DNA from: Takakia lepidozioides
Lineage: Eukaryota; Streptophyta; Takakiopsida; Takakiales; Takakiaceae
Direction: 5' to 3'
Length of the DNA stretch: 64,000 bases
Assembly: GCA_030704615.1 (NCBI GenBank)
Contig: CM060731.1
Location: 36,394,001-36,458,000, forward strand
Part shown: positions 9,872-22,551 of the stretch, in pieces
How positions within the stretch are numbered: the stretch's first letter is position 1
Layout of the letters: each line of letters begins with the position of its first letter
Position numbers and translations under genes: made by a program
Notes under the pieces: generated by a model
The model's input: the letters and a program-made list of their open reading frames with translations, nothing else
The model's database searches: none
What the model was told of the DNA's origin: nothing

Positions 9872-11913
9872 TCATTCTTTGGTGAGGATATTGTGTCCTT
9901 TAAATTCTCTGTAGATCTTGTATAACCACAAAATGACGCAGCCTCCAGCAATGGAGAAAATGCTCAATCCACCGGAAGACATGACATTGGAGGGCTTTAG
10001 CCCAATGAAGTGTCCCAACTGTGTCCAAAGGATGGCGACGATCACACCTAGACTACCTCCAACCGTGACTTGAGGAAGAGTGTGCTGCCCCTCTGATACT
10101 CTCAAACAAGTCTGGGCGCCAAACCACACAAACAACTAAGCTTTCCACTTGGAACCAACATAAAATCACTGAAACTAAATTTCAAGCCTCTACAACTTTG
10201 CTTCTCACCAAAACCCTTGCACTTCCAAGAATAGGGAATAGATCACTTACCAAGTATACCGCAAAAAGAACACTCAAAGTCATGATAGAAATGGTTCTGA
10301 CATTTAGGCTGTAAACTCCAAACCCTTGCAAAAAGAAAACATACAAGTTATTTTAAGGTTAATATCCGTAATATCTACCCTTTACAGCTGACATGCCAAA
10401 CTATCTCATTATGTGGAAACATCTTGGTATAACAAGGAAGATGTCACATGTAGGAGAAAGAAAGAAATGAACTTTATAACGTCCATGGGGAGCTGAGAGA
10501 GTGTATGGGAGAAAAGCAAAATAGTATACAAGAAAGAAAATGGGGCCCACAATGGGCAGCCTGAAAGCGTTCACGAGATTCTGAGATAGAGAGAATAGTA
10601 AGCTTCAGTCCCCCAAAAACTCAATAGCCTGGAGGGCAGCCTTTAGATTTCTTTCATAATACTTTATTTAATATTTTTACTTGCTTTACCAGATGGAAAG
10701 TTTACAATTCAATGTTCAAAGCAATCTGAAACAATAGCAGAAACAGAACACAAAGCTTGCCCTATGGCTCTAGTCCAGAGACCAACCTCCTAGTAATCCG
10801 TAGGTAGTGAAATAGAAAAGGGACTGTGCATGTGAAGACGGCATCCCCGCATCATCCAAATCCACCATAGCAGAAGTTGGTCGTGGCTGCTTGATCACGT
10901 CCTTGAGTAATTTGGACAACCAGTAGTTGAGCATAGATCCAACAATCCCCCATTTTCCCATGTTGTCCTTTGGTCTGAGAATAGTTATGGCCAACACAAA
11001 GAGAGCCATGATATTTACTGCCTGCATCCACCTTGCCCAATATCATTCATTGCTATTAGTGTGCTCCATTTGTGGGTTCATTGCTAATTCATGGCTAAGT
11101 TTGACATCAGACTAGCAAAATGATCTTTTCTCCAAGTTCTGCTTAAAAACCCACCCAATTGACACCATATGTGAAACACATGTGGTTGTGACAGCCAAAG
11201 ACACACAAGCCTTACCCAAAGTTTTCCAAAACTTTGAGGGAAATTTTCGCACCCCCCTACCCAAAGGCAGACTTCCAACTTCACTATATTGAAAATTGGC
11301 AATATGTTGGGAAATGGACTGACTCATCATTCTAAGTGAGCAATCAGGTTTGTGGGACTCAACAAATGTTACCAAACCTTTTTGTTTTGATGGCTTACTC
11401 ATCTATGAAAGCAGATAAAGACCATGGAAATACACCACATTTGACGCATACCCATGCATTGAGTGTCTCATTCAGCATTGTTATAGTGGAAGCATGTTGT
11501 TGCAGTCGAGCATCCTGCAGTCTGCCCTTAATTTCATGGGACCAATCTTGTGTTGCCTTCTCCAGTTTGGATGACATCATAAGCTCCTCTTGGGCACATG
11601 AATGACTGGATTGTGTCTGAGGGCATCCACAGACGTTGTTATTGCGGCTGTGATTGAGACTTGCATTGTCTGTGATAGGCAGGGATAAAGATCTTCGCGC
11701 TTGGTGGGATAAAACCAACATTGGAAAATCGGTCTCAAAAATCTTTGAGCTTTTTGACTGCCGGATTGGGAGTGGCACAATTGGTACTTTGAATCCAATA
11801 ATGGTTTTGGGAAGAGTATATTGAGGTATGGAAAACTGGACTATAGGGCTGAAGAGGTAAGCATATTTGGGTAAACCGAAACTTCCACAAGCTTTCTCCA
11901 TGAGAGGCTGCAT
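9872..11913 (-). CDS. LPPE: lipid phosphate phosphatase, LPP-epsilon type (PAP2 family)
   Basis: An intact four-exon gene of 336 codons: 11913-11452, 11021-10787, 10324-10251 and 10111-9872 (listed 5' to 3'). All junctions are GT-AG and phase-consistent. Residues 1 to about 120 have no domain and look like a plastid transit region. The catalytic PAP2 signature is complete in three blocks: K194-x6-R201-P202 (KDVIKQPRP), PSSHAQS at 215-221, and R261-x5-H267 in LRVSEGQHTLPQV. The Gln in place of the final Asp of the third block is shared with plant LPP-epsilon proteins as I know them. Hydrophobic segments near 156-172, 237-256 and 272-288 fit a multi-pass membrane enzyme. Expected role: dephosphorylating phosphatidate or a prenyl/lipid pyrophosphate in the plastid envelope. 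The exact substrate is not readable. Confidence 0.88.
10461..10500 (-). repeat. LINE 3' tail relic inside an LPPE intron
   Basis: The segment AAATGAACTTTATAACGTCC and following bases are a diverged copy, in antisense, of the 3' end of the LINEs at 33.1 and 37.2 kb. It lies in the intron between exons 2 and 3 of the phosphatase gene. The match fades over the next about 50 bp. Confidence 0.5.
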
Positions 11914-14000
11914 CTAGAGAATGTTTAAGCAAGCCACAGGCTGCCTTCACTTCCCCTCGCCTGGTGTAAGAGCCGGCACATAGGATAGTATATAGGGCTC
12001 CAGCCAGAATTAGCTGGCCCTATTGGAGACACAATCTGTCCTGCCAAGACCACACATGCAAAAAAAATGGAAGTTTAGTGAAATGCAAACTCTTCATTAC
12101 GCAAGATGGAACTACAGAAACAGAAATGTTTTTCTCAATCATTTGAAGGTTTAGAAGAGGAAAGGCACAATTCCCTGTAGACACAAACTTTATTATTAGA
12201 AAATGTCTTCACCGAACCCTCACCAAAGCCATGAAATGGCCGTAAAGACAAGACGCCAAAAGGGCAACAGGCGTAATGGTCAAACATGAAGGTAGAAGAC
12301 CTCAAACATTAGAAGCCAGAAGTTCTTTATGTCTAGTGATTGAGACAAGAACATTCGATCTTCTTCCATGGTGCTCTTTACTGCAAAATCCCAGGCCCCC
12401 ACTTTTCCTATTAGAGAAAATTGATCCCAGACAGAGCTCTTCCTTACAAGGATCTCCAACTTAGTAAAAGAATAAACACTGATTTTTCTGTGTGGTGGCC
12501 GGTTACCAAAGACCCCTCTTTGTATAAGATGCTGTTAATCAAAAGCCACTTTGACATGAACAATTCCGGTGCTGCAGGATGCTGGAGATAATACAATCCA
12601 GCTCGCCACTGAAAATGCCGTTTATTTGACTCCACTAGATATCCCTCTACCGACAGAATTGCATGAATTGATTGACGCCCCACTATCACTTTAGTAGCAA
12701 AAATTGCTAGGACATTTGGCAGCTGCAAACAAAGCCATTCAAATGACTTTCTAAGAAAACTCTTTGCGCTTACATGACGCACATTATTCAGTTTGAGTGG
12801 ACAAATCCTGGATATTTCATAGGGGTTGAAGAAAATTAGGATAATGACATTTCATTGAGGTAATAACCTCTTGTATGGGCTGTCAGAATGGCTTACATAT
12901 CTGCCATGCAAAACCTTTGGTTTTGGAACGCGCGTGGCTGAAGACTGTCGCAAAATTGTTAGGTGTAGAGAGCAATTCGAAGAAGCCCTGGCGAGCGATC
13001 GTCACTGCCCTCATTGTCACCCCATGAGGCAGCCCTCCGCCGAAAGCTTGCAAACATGTCATCTTCTTTCCGCGCCTATCTTGTTGCCAACCTTGTGCAC
13101 TGCAGCTGCCCAAACCCTCCTCATAGGTAGCTCAATTCCCTCTACGCTTTGTCATCAATTTGTTACCAAGTTCCTGCAGCAACAGACCTAGTTGGAGAAG
13201 GAGTCTCCATCACAACCTAATGTCTCAATTCTTGGATCCATCGTGATACCTTCCTACCTTCCTCCATCTCCCTGCTCGGGGAAAAACAGATCGGAGATTA
13301 AAGAACATGCCCCACATACCCCTCACGTCCTTTAACCTTTCTATTTTGCATCGGGTTGATGTGGCTAGCTCCACGTCATCTCATCTTCCGCCTATGCCTG
13401 ACATTTTGCCTATCTCCTTGCCTGATCTCCTCCGGGCTGTTGGCTAGGAGGGTCGCTCTGCTTGAATAGCTTACTATAGCTTCTGTTTTATTCGCTGGTT
13501 GAGTAGCTTACTACCGTAGTACCTTGGCAAGTTCAACACTCTTCTATCGAATATTTATTTTATTTTGAGAATTCCATTTCAAAATATGGAATATTTTCAA
13601 AGATACTCTATTATCATTCACGAAATCATTTAATTTCATAAAACTAACTTCTAGAATTTTCAACAGTCTTTAAAATATTAAAATTTGTGTCGAACTTGAC
13701 AAGGTACTGCGGTATAGCTTTTGTTTTCTTCTCTAGCTGAGTAGCTTATTATAGCTTTTCGTTTTCTTCTCTTGTTTCTTGTTCCTCTCCCCCCTTTTTT
13801 GGGAACTTCTCATCCTATGTATGTTCACCCATTGTACATGTTGTAAATAAAGTCTTACAGGGTTTCATCGTTTCCTTCACTTCACGCTAGTTTTCACATT
13901 CTTGTATCACGTAACATTGAGAATATGGAACCTCAACCAGAGGCCGGTAGGGACTCACTAGGAGCCATAATGCGACCTAGGGGGCGCGTTTCCTGGCGTA
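11914..14000. other. upstream flank of LPPE; no recognised gene
   Basis: No recognised domain. A minus-strand open frame of 112 codons (12782-12444) has no family that I know and is left unassigned. A/T-rich sequence dominates 13540-13700. Confidence 0.4.
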
Positions 14001-14502
14001 AAGGAATTTTGGGGGCAGATTATATGAGGCCTGTGATTGGCTGCAGGCCATAATGTATTGGGTAAAGTCCTATAACTCGGGCTTTACGCGAATCAAAATT
14101 CCCACGCCCCAAGCCATAATGTATTAGGTAAAGTCCGGCAACGAGGGCTTTACACGATTCAAGATTCCATAGCCCTGAGGGCATGGGAATTTTGATTCGC
14201 GTAAAGCCTGAGTTATAGGACTTAACTCACATAAAAACTGCATTGTAATCCGTGTGGAAAGAAAAATACCTGCCTATCTGCCCGTATGAGACGGGACACG
14301 CCCATAGGCTCCCCGCGCATAACATGACAGGTGGGATTTTATGCTATTTAAAGCCCACCAAAACTACACTAGCTAGGTTTTTAGGAGCCGCTAAAAGTCA
14401 TATAGCCGATTAGGAATGCAGAATGCGCCAGCAACGTGGAGCGACGATCTTATGCGTCCTAGTTTGCCTCAAAAAAGGCATAATCTGCCCCCAAAATCCC
14501 TT
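14001..14502. mobile_element. foldback / MITE-like element with nested inverted repeats
   Basis: Outer arms 14001-14023 and 14480-14502 are inverted repeats matching at 22 of 23 positions (core TTTTGGGGGCAGATTAT). Inner arms 14065-14104 and 14184-14223 pair at 39 of 40 positions. A third, direct and more diverged copy of the inner arm lies at about 14128-14167. There is no coding frame. The nested inverted repeats and roughly 500-bp size suggest a non-autonomous DNA element, although a target-site duplication was not identified. Confidence 0.6.
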
Positions 14503-14835
14503 AGGCTTGATGTAAGGTATGTCCTCTTGTCTAGATGAAAACTTCCGGTCTAAGAAGGTAATAATTTTAACAAAAGAAAATCATAGGTGGTTCTTGACGC
14601 ATGAATAATTACCCAATTTTATTGAAACAAATGTATGGAATATAACAAGACCTGCCATGGTGTAATTACGAATATGTTGTTAATGTATAAATAGGCTCTA
14701 AAAAACTGTCAGATATGCATCACCCACTTTTATTGAAACAAACGACTCCGCCACAAGAGGCTTTGTCCTTGCTCTTTCCTTCGGTGATTTTGGGGTTGTT
14801 GTTTGATACCTTTTCCACGGCTTCATGAATCATGC

Positions 14836-15201
14836 CCATCAACCCTCCATAGACTAGGTAATGGCTAAGTGTAGTTTTGCCCCAAGACAAGATGTCTCCA
14901 CAATACCTCTATCCCTTGCGGGTCCATCAACCCTCCATAGACTAGGCTTAATGGCCAAGTGTAGTTCTGCCCTTAGGCAAGATGTCTCCACAATACCTCT
15001 ATCCCTTGCGGGTCCCATCAACCCTCCATAGACTAGGCTTAATGGCCAAGTGTAGTTCTGCCCCTAGGCAAGATGTCTCCACAATACCTCTATCCCTTGC
15101 GGGTCCCATCAACCCTCAATAGACTAGGCTTAATGGATAAGCCTAGTACTCCGTTCTACGCTTGGGCAAGATGTCTCCACAATGCCTCTATCCCTTGCGG
15201 G
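14836..15201. repeat. minisatellite, four units of 88-96 bp
   Basis: Units start at 14836, 14924, 15015 and 15106. Each runs from CCATCAACCCTCCATAGACT to ATCCCTTGCGGG. Units 2 and 3 are nearly identical; unit 4 is the most diverged in its middle. Confidence 0.9.
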
Positions 15202-18200
15202 ACAGAGCCAACAAATATAAAATTTTATTGTACATAAAACATTCAACATGAAATCATTGTGACGTTTTATGTCTATTCCATCAAAAACACTCACACCGGA
15301 GGTGTGAAGCAGTTTTTTTCGTAAAATTGTCGCCACATGTAAATTCTACGTAGCGCCTGAGAATAATTGAGGTGCCAGGGTTAGAAAAGTGGATATATAA
15401 CAGGTGGCACATTCTAACAGGTCCATGTAGGCAAAGTCAGGCTACTGATATTTAACAACTGGCGTTTTCTGGCGATTTTTTTTTATTTCTACCCCTATTA
15501 TTCATTTGTACAAGTGGCTGACCCATTTTCCAGGTCGAAATCTAGCGATTTTTTAAAACACTTCCTTGACCAATCTTAGCATTAAGGTAGAAACTAGAAA
15601 CAATTAAATGTGTGCGTGACCTTGAACGGACGAATGGACCCCTATATTTGTTATTTGATATTATTGTCCTATCATTCTTCGACACCACATTGAACATTGT
15701 GCAAAGCTGGTAATATGTACTGAGAACATGCACGTGGCGCGATTGAAAGGACAGAAGAATCACATAAAATGTTAAGAAAAAGAAAAACACAATTTTGAAA
15801 GAGATGGGTGAACTAATTTGTTTTTTCCTTAGGTAATGAACAGAATAAAAAATTGTTGATGGCATCATTGGAGACATGAATCCAAAAGCCTCAAGATTTC
15901 TCGAAATTGAAAATTAATGACATATTCTACAAACGGAATATGTAACTGGTTATTCTACATACATATTCCTAATTTGGAACATGGTCAAGATTGATCTATG
16001 TTGTAGGTCAACAGAGTATTAGTTCATTTTTACGACTCAATTAGAATTGCTTTATGCAAGTGAATGGACTTTCATTATCTTTAACATAGTTCCATGACAG
16101 TTCATTCGTCCTATCAACCTCACAAAGGAATTTACCTTCCGTTTGGAATATGGATAACAACAATATCCAATTGCCCGAACCTCCCAAATATGGATAACAA
16201 CACTATAAGGGCACTAACCGACAATGTGGTCGCCCAAACCTCCCCAAGGGCTCAAAGTGGTGAGGCACTTTCACATTGACTAACTGATTCACCCATGACT
16301 CCGTTTTTTGAAATGACTATGATGGATGTCATCCAATATACACAACATACAACTACATAGTTTTGAACCAAGTACCAAATTGTACGACAACCTTGTGCTC
16401 TAACCAGGCCATTTGTTGGATGCATGTTGGAAGACCATTGCATGAAGTTCTAGCCTTGCAATTCAGGGCTCAAAGATCACATTCTAACTTAGTGGATGTT
16501 GTTAACCCCTAAACTCTCGCGTGGCCCGAAACGAGCCTCCAACCATCTTCCAGTAGCTGTAATTTGGCGAGATCTGATTCAATTTTTTTAAAAAAAATGC
16601 ATGAGAAGGCGCCCGTTGTCTAGAACCGGTGTGCGAAGACGACTGGGCAGATTTTAGGTTTAGGGTGAGATCGAGATCCTTCGATCAAAGCAGCAGGCGT
16701 CGGCGGCTCGGTGTTCCCACGGTTTCAGTTTTGCTTCCCCAGTTTCCCCTTCTCTCTCATCGTGCCTAGCGCGCGTTTGCAAGTGGCCGTTCTATGTTGC
16801 GTAGGTTGCCCTTGCTGATCGTGTGCGTGACTTGAAGGTGCCCGCGAGCTACTTTGTCCGTCTGATCTGTTTTAGGTGTTGTCTCATTTGCATTGCATTC
16901 TAGGATTTTCAGGAATGTAGTATGCCAAAAATCCAACAGTATCTACCTAAAAAACTATTGAAGTGGGGAATTAAATTGTGGTCTTTGGCTAATGCCAAGT
17001 CTAAGTATGTTCATAAATGGAAGTGTACCTGGGCAAGAACATGAAGTAGATTTGACCCACGACATGAGGTATGCAGTAGTGACTTGGCTTCTTTTTGGCT
17101 TTGAATGTCGTGGGCATATTGTGACAATGGAAGTGTGTCTCATATGGTACAAGGCATAGGTACTTTTGTATGCTGTGTGGAGATCTGCCTTTGTGCTTGG
17201 GGGCTTGCTTTGTGAGGCATCATAGTGGCTCCGGACTCTTGGAGGCTGCTTGCTGCTGGTGAGAGGTGGTTGTTGGTAGGAAGGAAGGGGAACTTCTAAT
17301 CACTATCGTCATGTGATTGTAATCCTATGTCTATGCTTGAATACTGTCATTGCGTAGGTATTAGTGGCTATATGCTCTTTCTGGCTATGAAGAGGTTATA
17401 TAATTAGAATTTGATAGCGTGTCGCTTGGATAGAAAGTCAATTGGTACGCTTGTGTAGGTATTAGCTTTCCATCAAACCAAGCCCCACCGGTCACCGGTA
17501 AACGGTGGGGCTAGCGTGGCCGCTCCATGGCCAACGTTCGGCAACCACATTCATGGACGTGCATCCTGTCAATGCACAACCGGGCCATGTGTGACCTGGG
17601 TATGAGTCCCAATCCCTCTCAGCGTGAAACGGAGACCCTCACATCCCATCCCTCCACTTTCCACAACCTCAAGTTTTTATTTTTGTTTTTGTCTCAGTTG
17701 TGTATATATATATAATCCGAATCCAACACCAAAATCGTATATACTTTTTATTTTAACTTCACATAACTTTAAAGCAACAAGCTCTAACAAGCTTGATATA
17801 TTTTGCAATATTTTCATCCAACACTTAAAACCATGTATTCCATCCAAAAACAACCACGACAACATCTGTCCCTTGAAAGGCTCGTCCCTGACAAGTGTGG
17901 AAAAACCATTGCGTAATCTTTGCATGCGGGCAGGACCAAGAGAGAGAAGACTCCGGTAACTAAAGAGCCACTTCGCCTTGGCCCTATACCGGACCAACAA
18001 ATCCGAGCATCATAAACTCATGCCACCCCAGTATGTAAGGGTGCTAAGGGGCACAAAAAAGCCGTCCCTTCATAAGGGCCCCAACAAGTTTCAGGGGGCC
18101 CCTATCTGACACACCTGTCTTTTCCTACAGCGGCCCCGCAGCCTTACAGAATACCATTGATTTCCATCCAAAGTAACTTAAGTTAGATTTTAGGAGAGGG

Positions 18201-19395
18201 AATGATTTTTGACATTTCTATCCAAAACCTATATTAATTGTCAATTATTATGTCATGGGCCCACAGCAAGCAAGTGGTGCCAAGGATTTCTAGAGGGGTG
18301 AATGGGTGGGTGTCCATGGAACCACCCCCTCTCATTTTGAAGGGGTGATTCCTTCCTTGGGGGGACGCTTGGGAGTGCCCATGGAACCCGGCCCTAAGAC
18401 GAAAGAGACTAGATGCTTGTCACTCTGCAAGCATCCCCTACTCTATTTGGCATGATCCCAGCTGGGTAGGGTGTCTGGACCAGGAGGCACAAGTGGGGTG
18501 AAGGCCTTGCTTTTCATGAATCAAAGTCGCAAGAGCTGCGTGGCATGCTGCCTTTGCGTTGATCCACTCCTCCACTCCACGATTCATGTGTGCTTGTGTA
18601 ACTTTTACACTGCCGACTGCTGCTACTTGATAAAGTCCACGAGGTCCGCATCTGAGCTTGACTGAAGCATGCTGCGCAATAATCAATCGGCTTCCTGAGA
18701 GTCTACTCAATCGAAGCATTGATCACTTTGTTGTTTCTGTCTTTCTCGTGTCGTCACGCGTGACTGTAGATAAGTAGGGGAAAGCGACCGACCCATATGT
18801 GATACTCTCGCATTTCACGACAGGTTCCGTCTCGAGAGAGGTAGGAAAAAAACGGCACGGCATGTAATACGGAGTTTTCTTGCAGTAGAATTTACGGATG
18901 GGATCCCAGCTGACGTCGAATAGTTCTCTTCTGCGTCAATTGTAACCTACATTGTTGCATGCATGACGTGTAATTCAGTGGACCTCAACATATCAATGGA
19001 AGTTTAGTATAGCAGCTTCTAATGTAATGGGTGCTGCTGGCAGCTTCGTGTCTGGATTGGAGTCATTGGGAGGTGGTTGATGGCGTGAGGAGTCTTCGCA
19101 AGTTGTGGGCTGGCGGTGTTTTTTCCCGACTCGGAGAAGGGTGTGTAATGGTATTGAGTTTTTCGAAGGGTGGGTTGTGAGTGTGAAGGCGGGCAGCGGG
19201 GCGGGGACTTATCGTTGGGGTGATGTCGAGGTCTCGCAAAGGCTCTATTGCCAGTTGTACTGTAGTTGAGCTGTGGAAGCCATGACGTTTTGAGAGTTTT
19301 GGATTGGCGGGATCAAAAACAGGAATCGACATTGCAGGAAAATTCTTGGATCGGGATACATTGACGATTCGTTATTCTCTATTGTTGTTGTTCAA
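15202..19395. other. long intergenic stretch without a recognised gene
   Basis: Open frames here are short and carry no motif I recognise. A small GC-rich hairpin is present near 17482-17512 (CCCCACCG ... CGGTGGGG). Confidence 0.4.
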
Positions 19396-22300
19396 ATGTG
19401 GACCATGGTGAAGTCAGATCCTTTACCATCCGGTGGCTACCCAAAGTGGACGGATTCGTCGAAGAAGGCCACCGCACGTTCCTCTTATGCTGCATCCTTC
19501 TGCGATTACTTCGAAAAATGCATTGTGTGGGCTTTTGCCGACACCAGCGAGCCAAATCCTTACTTGTCTGGGAATTATGCTCCTGTACAGGAAACGGAAC
19601 CTTCAGAAGACTTCCCGTGTCTGGATCTTTTCCTGTGAGTTTGCGTCCAAGTCATGAAATGTGAAGAGGGTGGAGCTAGTAGCATCCATCACTGCTATTG
19701 TACACAGTGTTTTCAGCTACAGTGTTCGTTACACTGTGCTTGCTACTGGCCATCGATAGGGTAGGGTAAAGAAACGGGATTCGCTGGGTTGCACTATCAT
19801 TCGTAGGCTTTCCAAGTGCGAAACTGAGAATTGTTTGATGTGGTCGGTCTTCCTCCTAGCAACGTTAAGTGGCCCGTTGCGGTATCCCTTTTCTTATCGC
19901 TAGTGACGTAAGCGCAGGTGCAAAGGATTTCCCAGAAGATATAAAAGTACATGCACAAGTGCATTTGATATTTGGTGTGGATTAAAAATGGAACTGTGCG
20001 TGCTTATGGCAGGATTGTTTGAATGGCGAGTTTGTGCGTGTTGGTGCCAATCCCAAGTTCAGTCCAGTGGCGGGATATCATTGGTATCCCCTCAATGTCC
20101 TTCAAATGGTCCCCTTTCGTTGTCATAAGCAGTCCTTGATGTCAAAGAAAATACTACTCTTCAAGCTGATCTCCAAGTAATGTTAATGGTTCACCCACTG
20201 CAACCTGCTGCAGCTTTTCACCTTCTAATACAGTTTGGTCTAATATTATTGATAAGGATGTTTCATCTTGGCATCAAGAGGAATGTATCTTTGATAAGTT
20301 GTGGTTGTGTTTCCTTTCTGGGTGCAGGTTTGATGGAGATGGGTATGCTTCTTCTGACCTTTGTGTTATTCTGCAATTGGGACAGGGGAAAGTGAAGATG
20401 GGTGTGGCTGTTTAGTTTTCAACTGGCAATAGCCATGACCCACCTCCGTAGCCCCGCAACTTTTTTTCTGCCACTTCTGTAAACCCCATGGTTAAGTTCA
20501 GATAGAAGTGTATTGAGATACCGGTATTAGCATTGTAGCAAGCATTTTGTGAGGAGCTCTCAGGAAGCTCCTCTTATCTCACTTTGGTACTCAAATCCTC
20601 ATCTATGAGCGTGGCCAGCTTAATTGGAGAAGAGAGTCATAAGCTGGCAAACTGTGCTTAGAAACCGGAGTGGTTCAAAGTTTCCACACTCAATAACTCA
20701 ATTGTTAGACCATGTGGTACAATTATGTCATCCTATATGGTTGCAGGATGATACATGGCTTACAAATCAGAAATGGGAAAGTCACTTACGTCTCACGCTT
20801 CGTCAAAACTTCCCGGCTGCAACAAAAGGAGTATTATGGTCATGAAGGTCCTCTCTTCGTCTCTCCCTATCTTTGAGTAATTATTGTTCTACACATCTTT
20901 GTTAGCTGGTTTTGCAAGCTGAGGCGATAGAAGTTAATATTGCTTTGGCAATCTATGTTATCTAAGAGTCAGTAACTGCACAAAAAAGGTCACTATTCAC
21001 AACATGTAAGAAGCTTGGCACCACAGAAATAAGATTCATGAAAATGGATAATATCGAGCAGCTGACACTCTGTTGCAAAATGTCACAGTTTGGGGATGTG
21101 AGAGGAATCGGGGGGATATTGTTTTTGTGCCTTCAAAAACTTCGGGTGAAGTTGGGGGTCATTGACCCTTCAAATGGAGAGGGAACAGGTGTTTCCCAAC
21201 TGTCTTTAGCATAAGAGTGGCTAGACCACATCAACATGACAATGGTTCCTGGACTTTCCATATCTTTAGGAGATCTATATGATGGATATATACTCCCTGC
21301 CAACTTGGCTATGGCTTATAGTTTTCATGCAGGGAGTGGCATTGAGGGTATACTAAAAGCACAGGTTGGTTCCAGCACTGGCGCCCTCCACCTATATACA
21401 GAGCATATGTGGCTTTGAGTGCGCTGCCAGTCACACAGTAGGAAACAAGAGAGAGACTAAAACGCGATGTGTATCTATCTCTATTATCTATACCACGTCC
21501 TTGACAGCTTTGGCCTGGCATGCCATATCACCCATTGCAATTAGCCTGAACCTAATTATTCTTGTTGATTGGGTTGTCCTGTTGTGTTGTGCTAGTTATG
21601 GATGTCTGTATGTGTGGCATGGTTGCACTTACAGATGTGCTGTAGGGTCAATGTTGCAGGAAATACGGCGTTGGTGTTCCACAACAAGAAGCTTCTTGCT
21701 TTGCATGAGGGGGACAAACCTTGTAAGTTCAGTTGCAGTATAGCACCCTTGGGTGAATCATTGTACACTCCCAATCTGGTTTGACTTTAGTTTTCTTCGA
21801 AATCAAGTTGTTGCTTTTCATTTTGGGGCAAATGTGTTATTATTGTCAGACACACTGGGTTGATTGTATCATGCGTACAATTGTGTCGTGGGTAGCTGTC
21901 TTTGTCAGGATATGTACTAAGCCTCTTGGAGCAAATGCATCGGAGTCACTGCTCCTGTGCATCCCATCAGAGTCCTGTAACAAGGCACACTGGCAGGCAT
22001 TGTCATGTAACTAGGACAGTACGGGCGTGGAGTTGATTTTTCCTTACAGATTGTATCTAGAAAATTGTATAGAATCTATCATGAACCCCCCTACCTTGCA
22101 ATTTCTTTGTCCACCGCTGGAAAAGTCTCCCTCCCTGTGTCCATGTTTTGGTCTGTTGTCTCTGATCAGACTCTGCACCTTGCGGATGTAATTATGCTAT
22201 ATCTATAGAAAAGAAGAATTGTGGAGGCTGCTTGTGATTGGGAGCATCCATTCTTTTAAGGCCAGGGGACCTTGCTAAACAGGCTTCTTTTCACGATCAA

Positions 22301-22551
22301 CTACCTTTTGTGACTTATCACTGTATGATTGATCCTCATGGTTTTGTTTTGCATGTGATTTAATGTACCTTCTACTTGTGGGCGAAGTGTTCCGAGCAAT
22401 TCCGGTCATGCAATATTTTGAAGTCTTTTGTTCTACACAGATGCAATCAGGTTATTGGAAGATGGAGATCTCGAGACAGTTGGGCGTATGGATTATGAAA
22501 GCAGAGTTGACCATCCTTTTACTGCTCACCCTAAAATTGATGCTTTCACAG
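19396..22551 (+). pseudogene. carotenoid cleavage dioxygenase (CCD/NCED family), frameshifted and 3'-incomplete
   Basis: Recognised exons: 19396-19634 (ends YLSGNYAPVQETEPSED then LPVSGSFP), 20013-20083 ([23 protein letters not shown]), 20328 onward (WFDGDG), 20771-20847 ([17 protein letters not shown]), 21660-21722 (GNTALVFHNKKLLALHEGDK) and 22441-22551 ([15 protein letters not shown], then [14 protein letters not shown]). Splice sites and phases join for exons 1-2, 2-3 and the last pair. The His in TAHPK corresponds to an iron ligand of the family. Defects: one base is missing near 19608-19613, so APVQETEPSED and LPVSGSFP are in different frames. No exon for the C-terminal half, which holds the remaining iron ligands, is recognised downstream. 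Some middle exons (after WFDGDG and after YYGHE) were not found. A sequencing error for the frameshift is possible. Confidence 0.72.

Noticed and set aside
12444-12782. 112-codon minus-strand gene
   Set aside because: No family motif, no partner exon and no conserved neighbour; not enough to call a gene.
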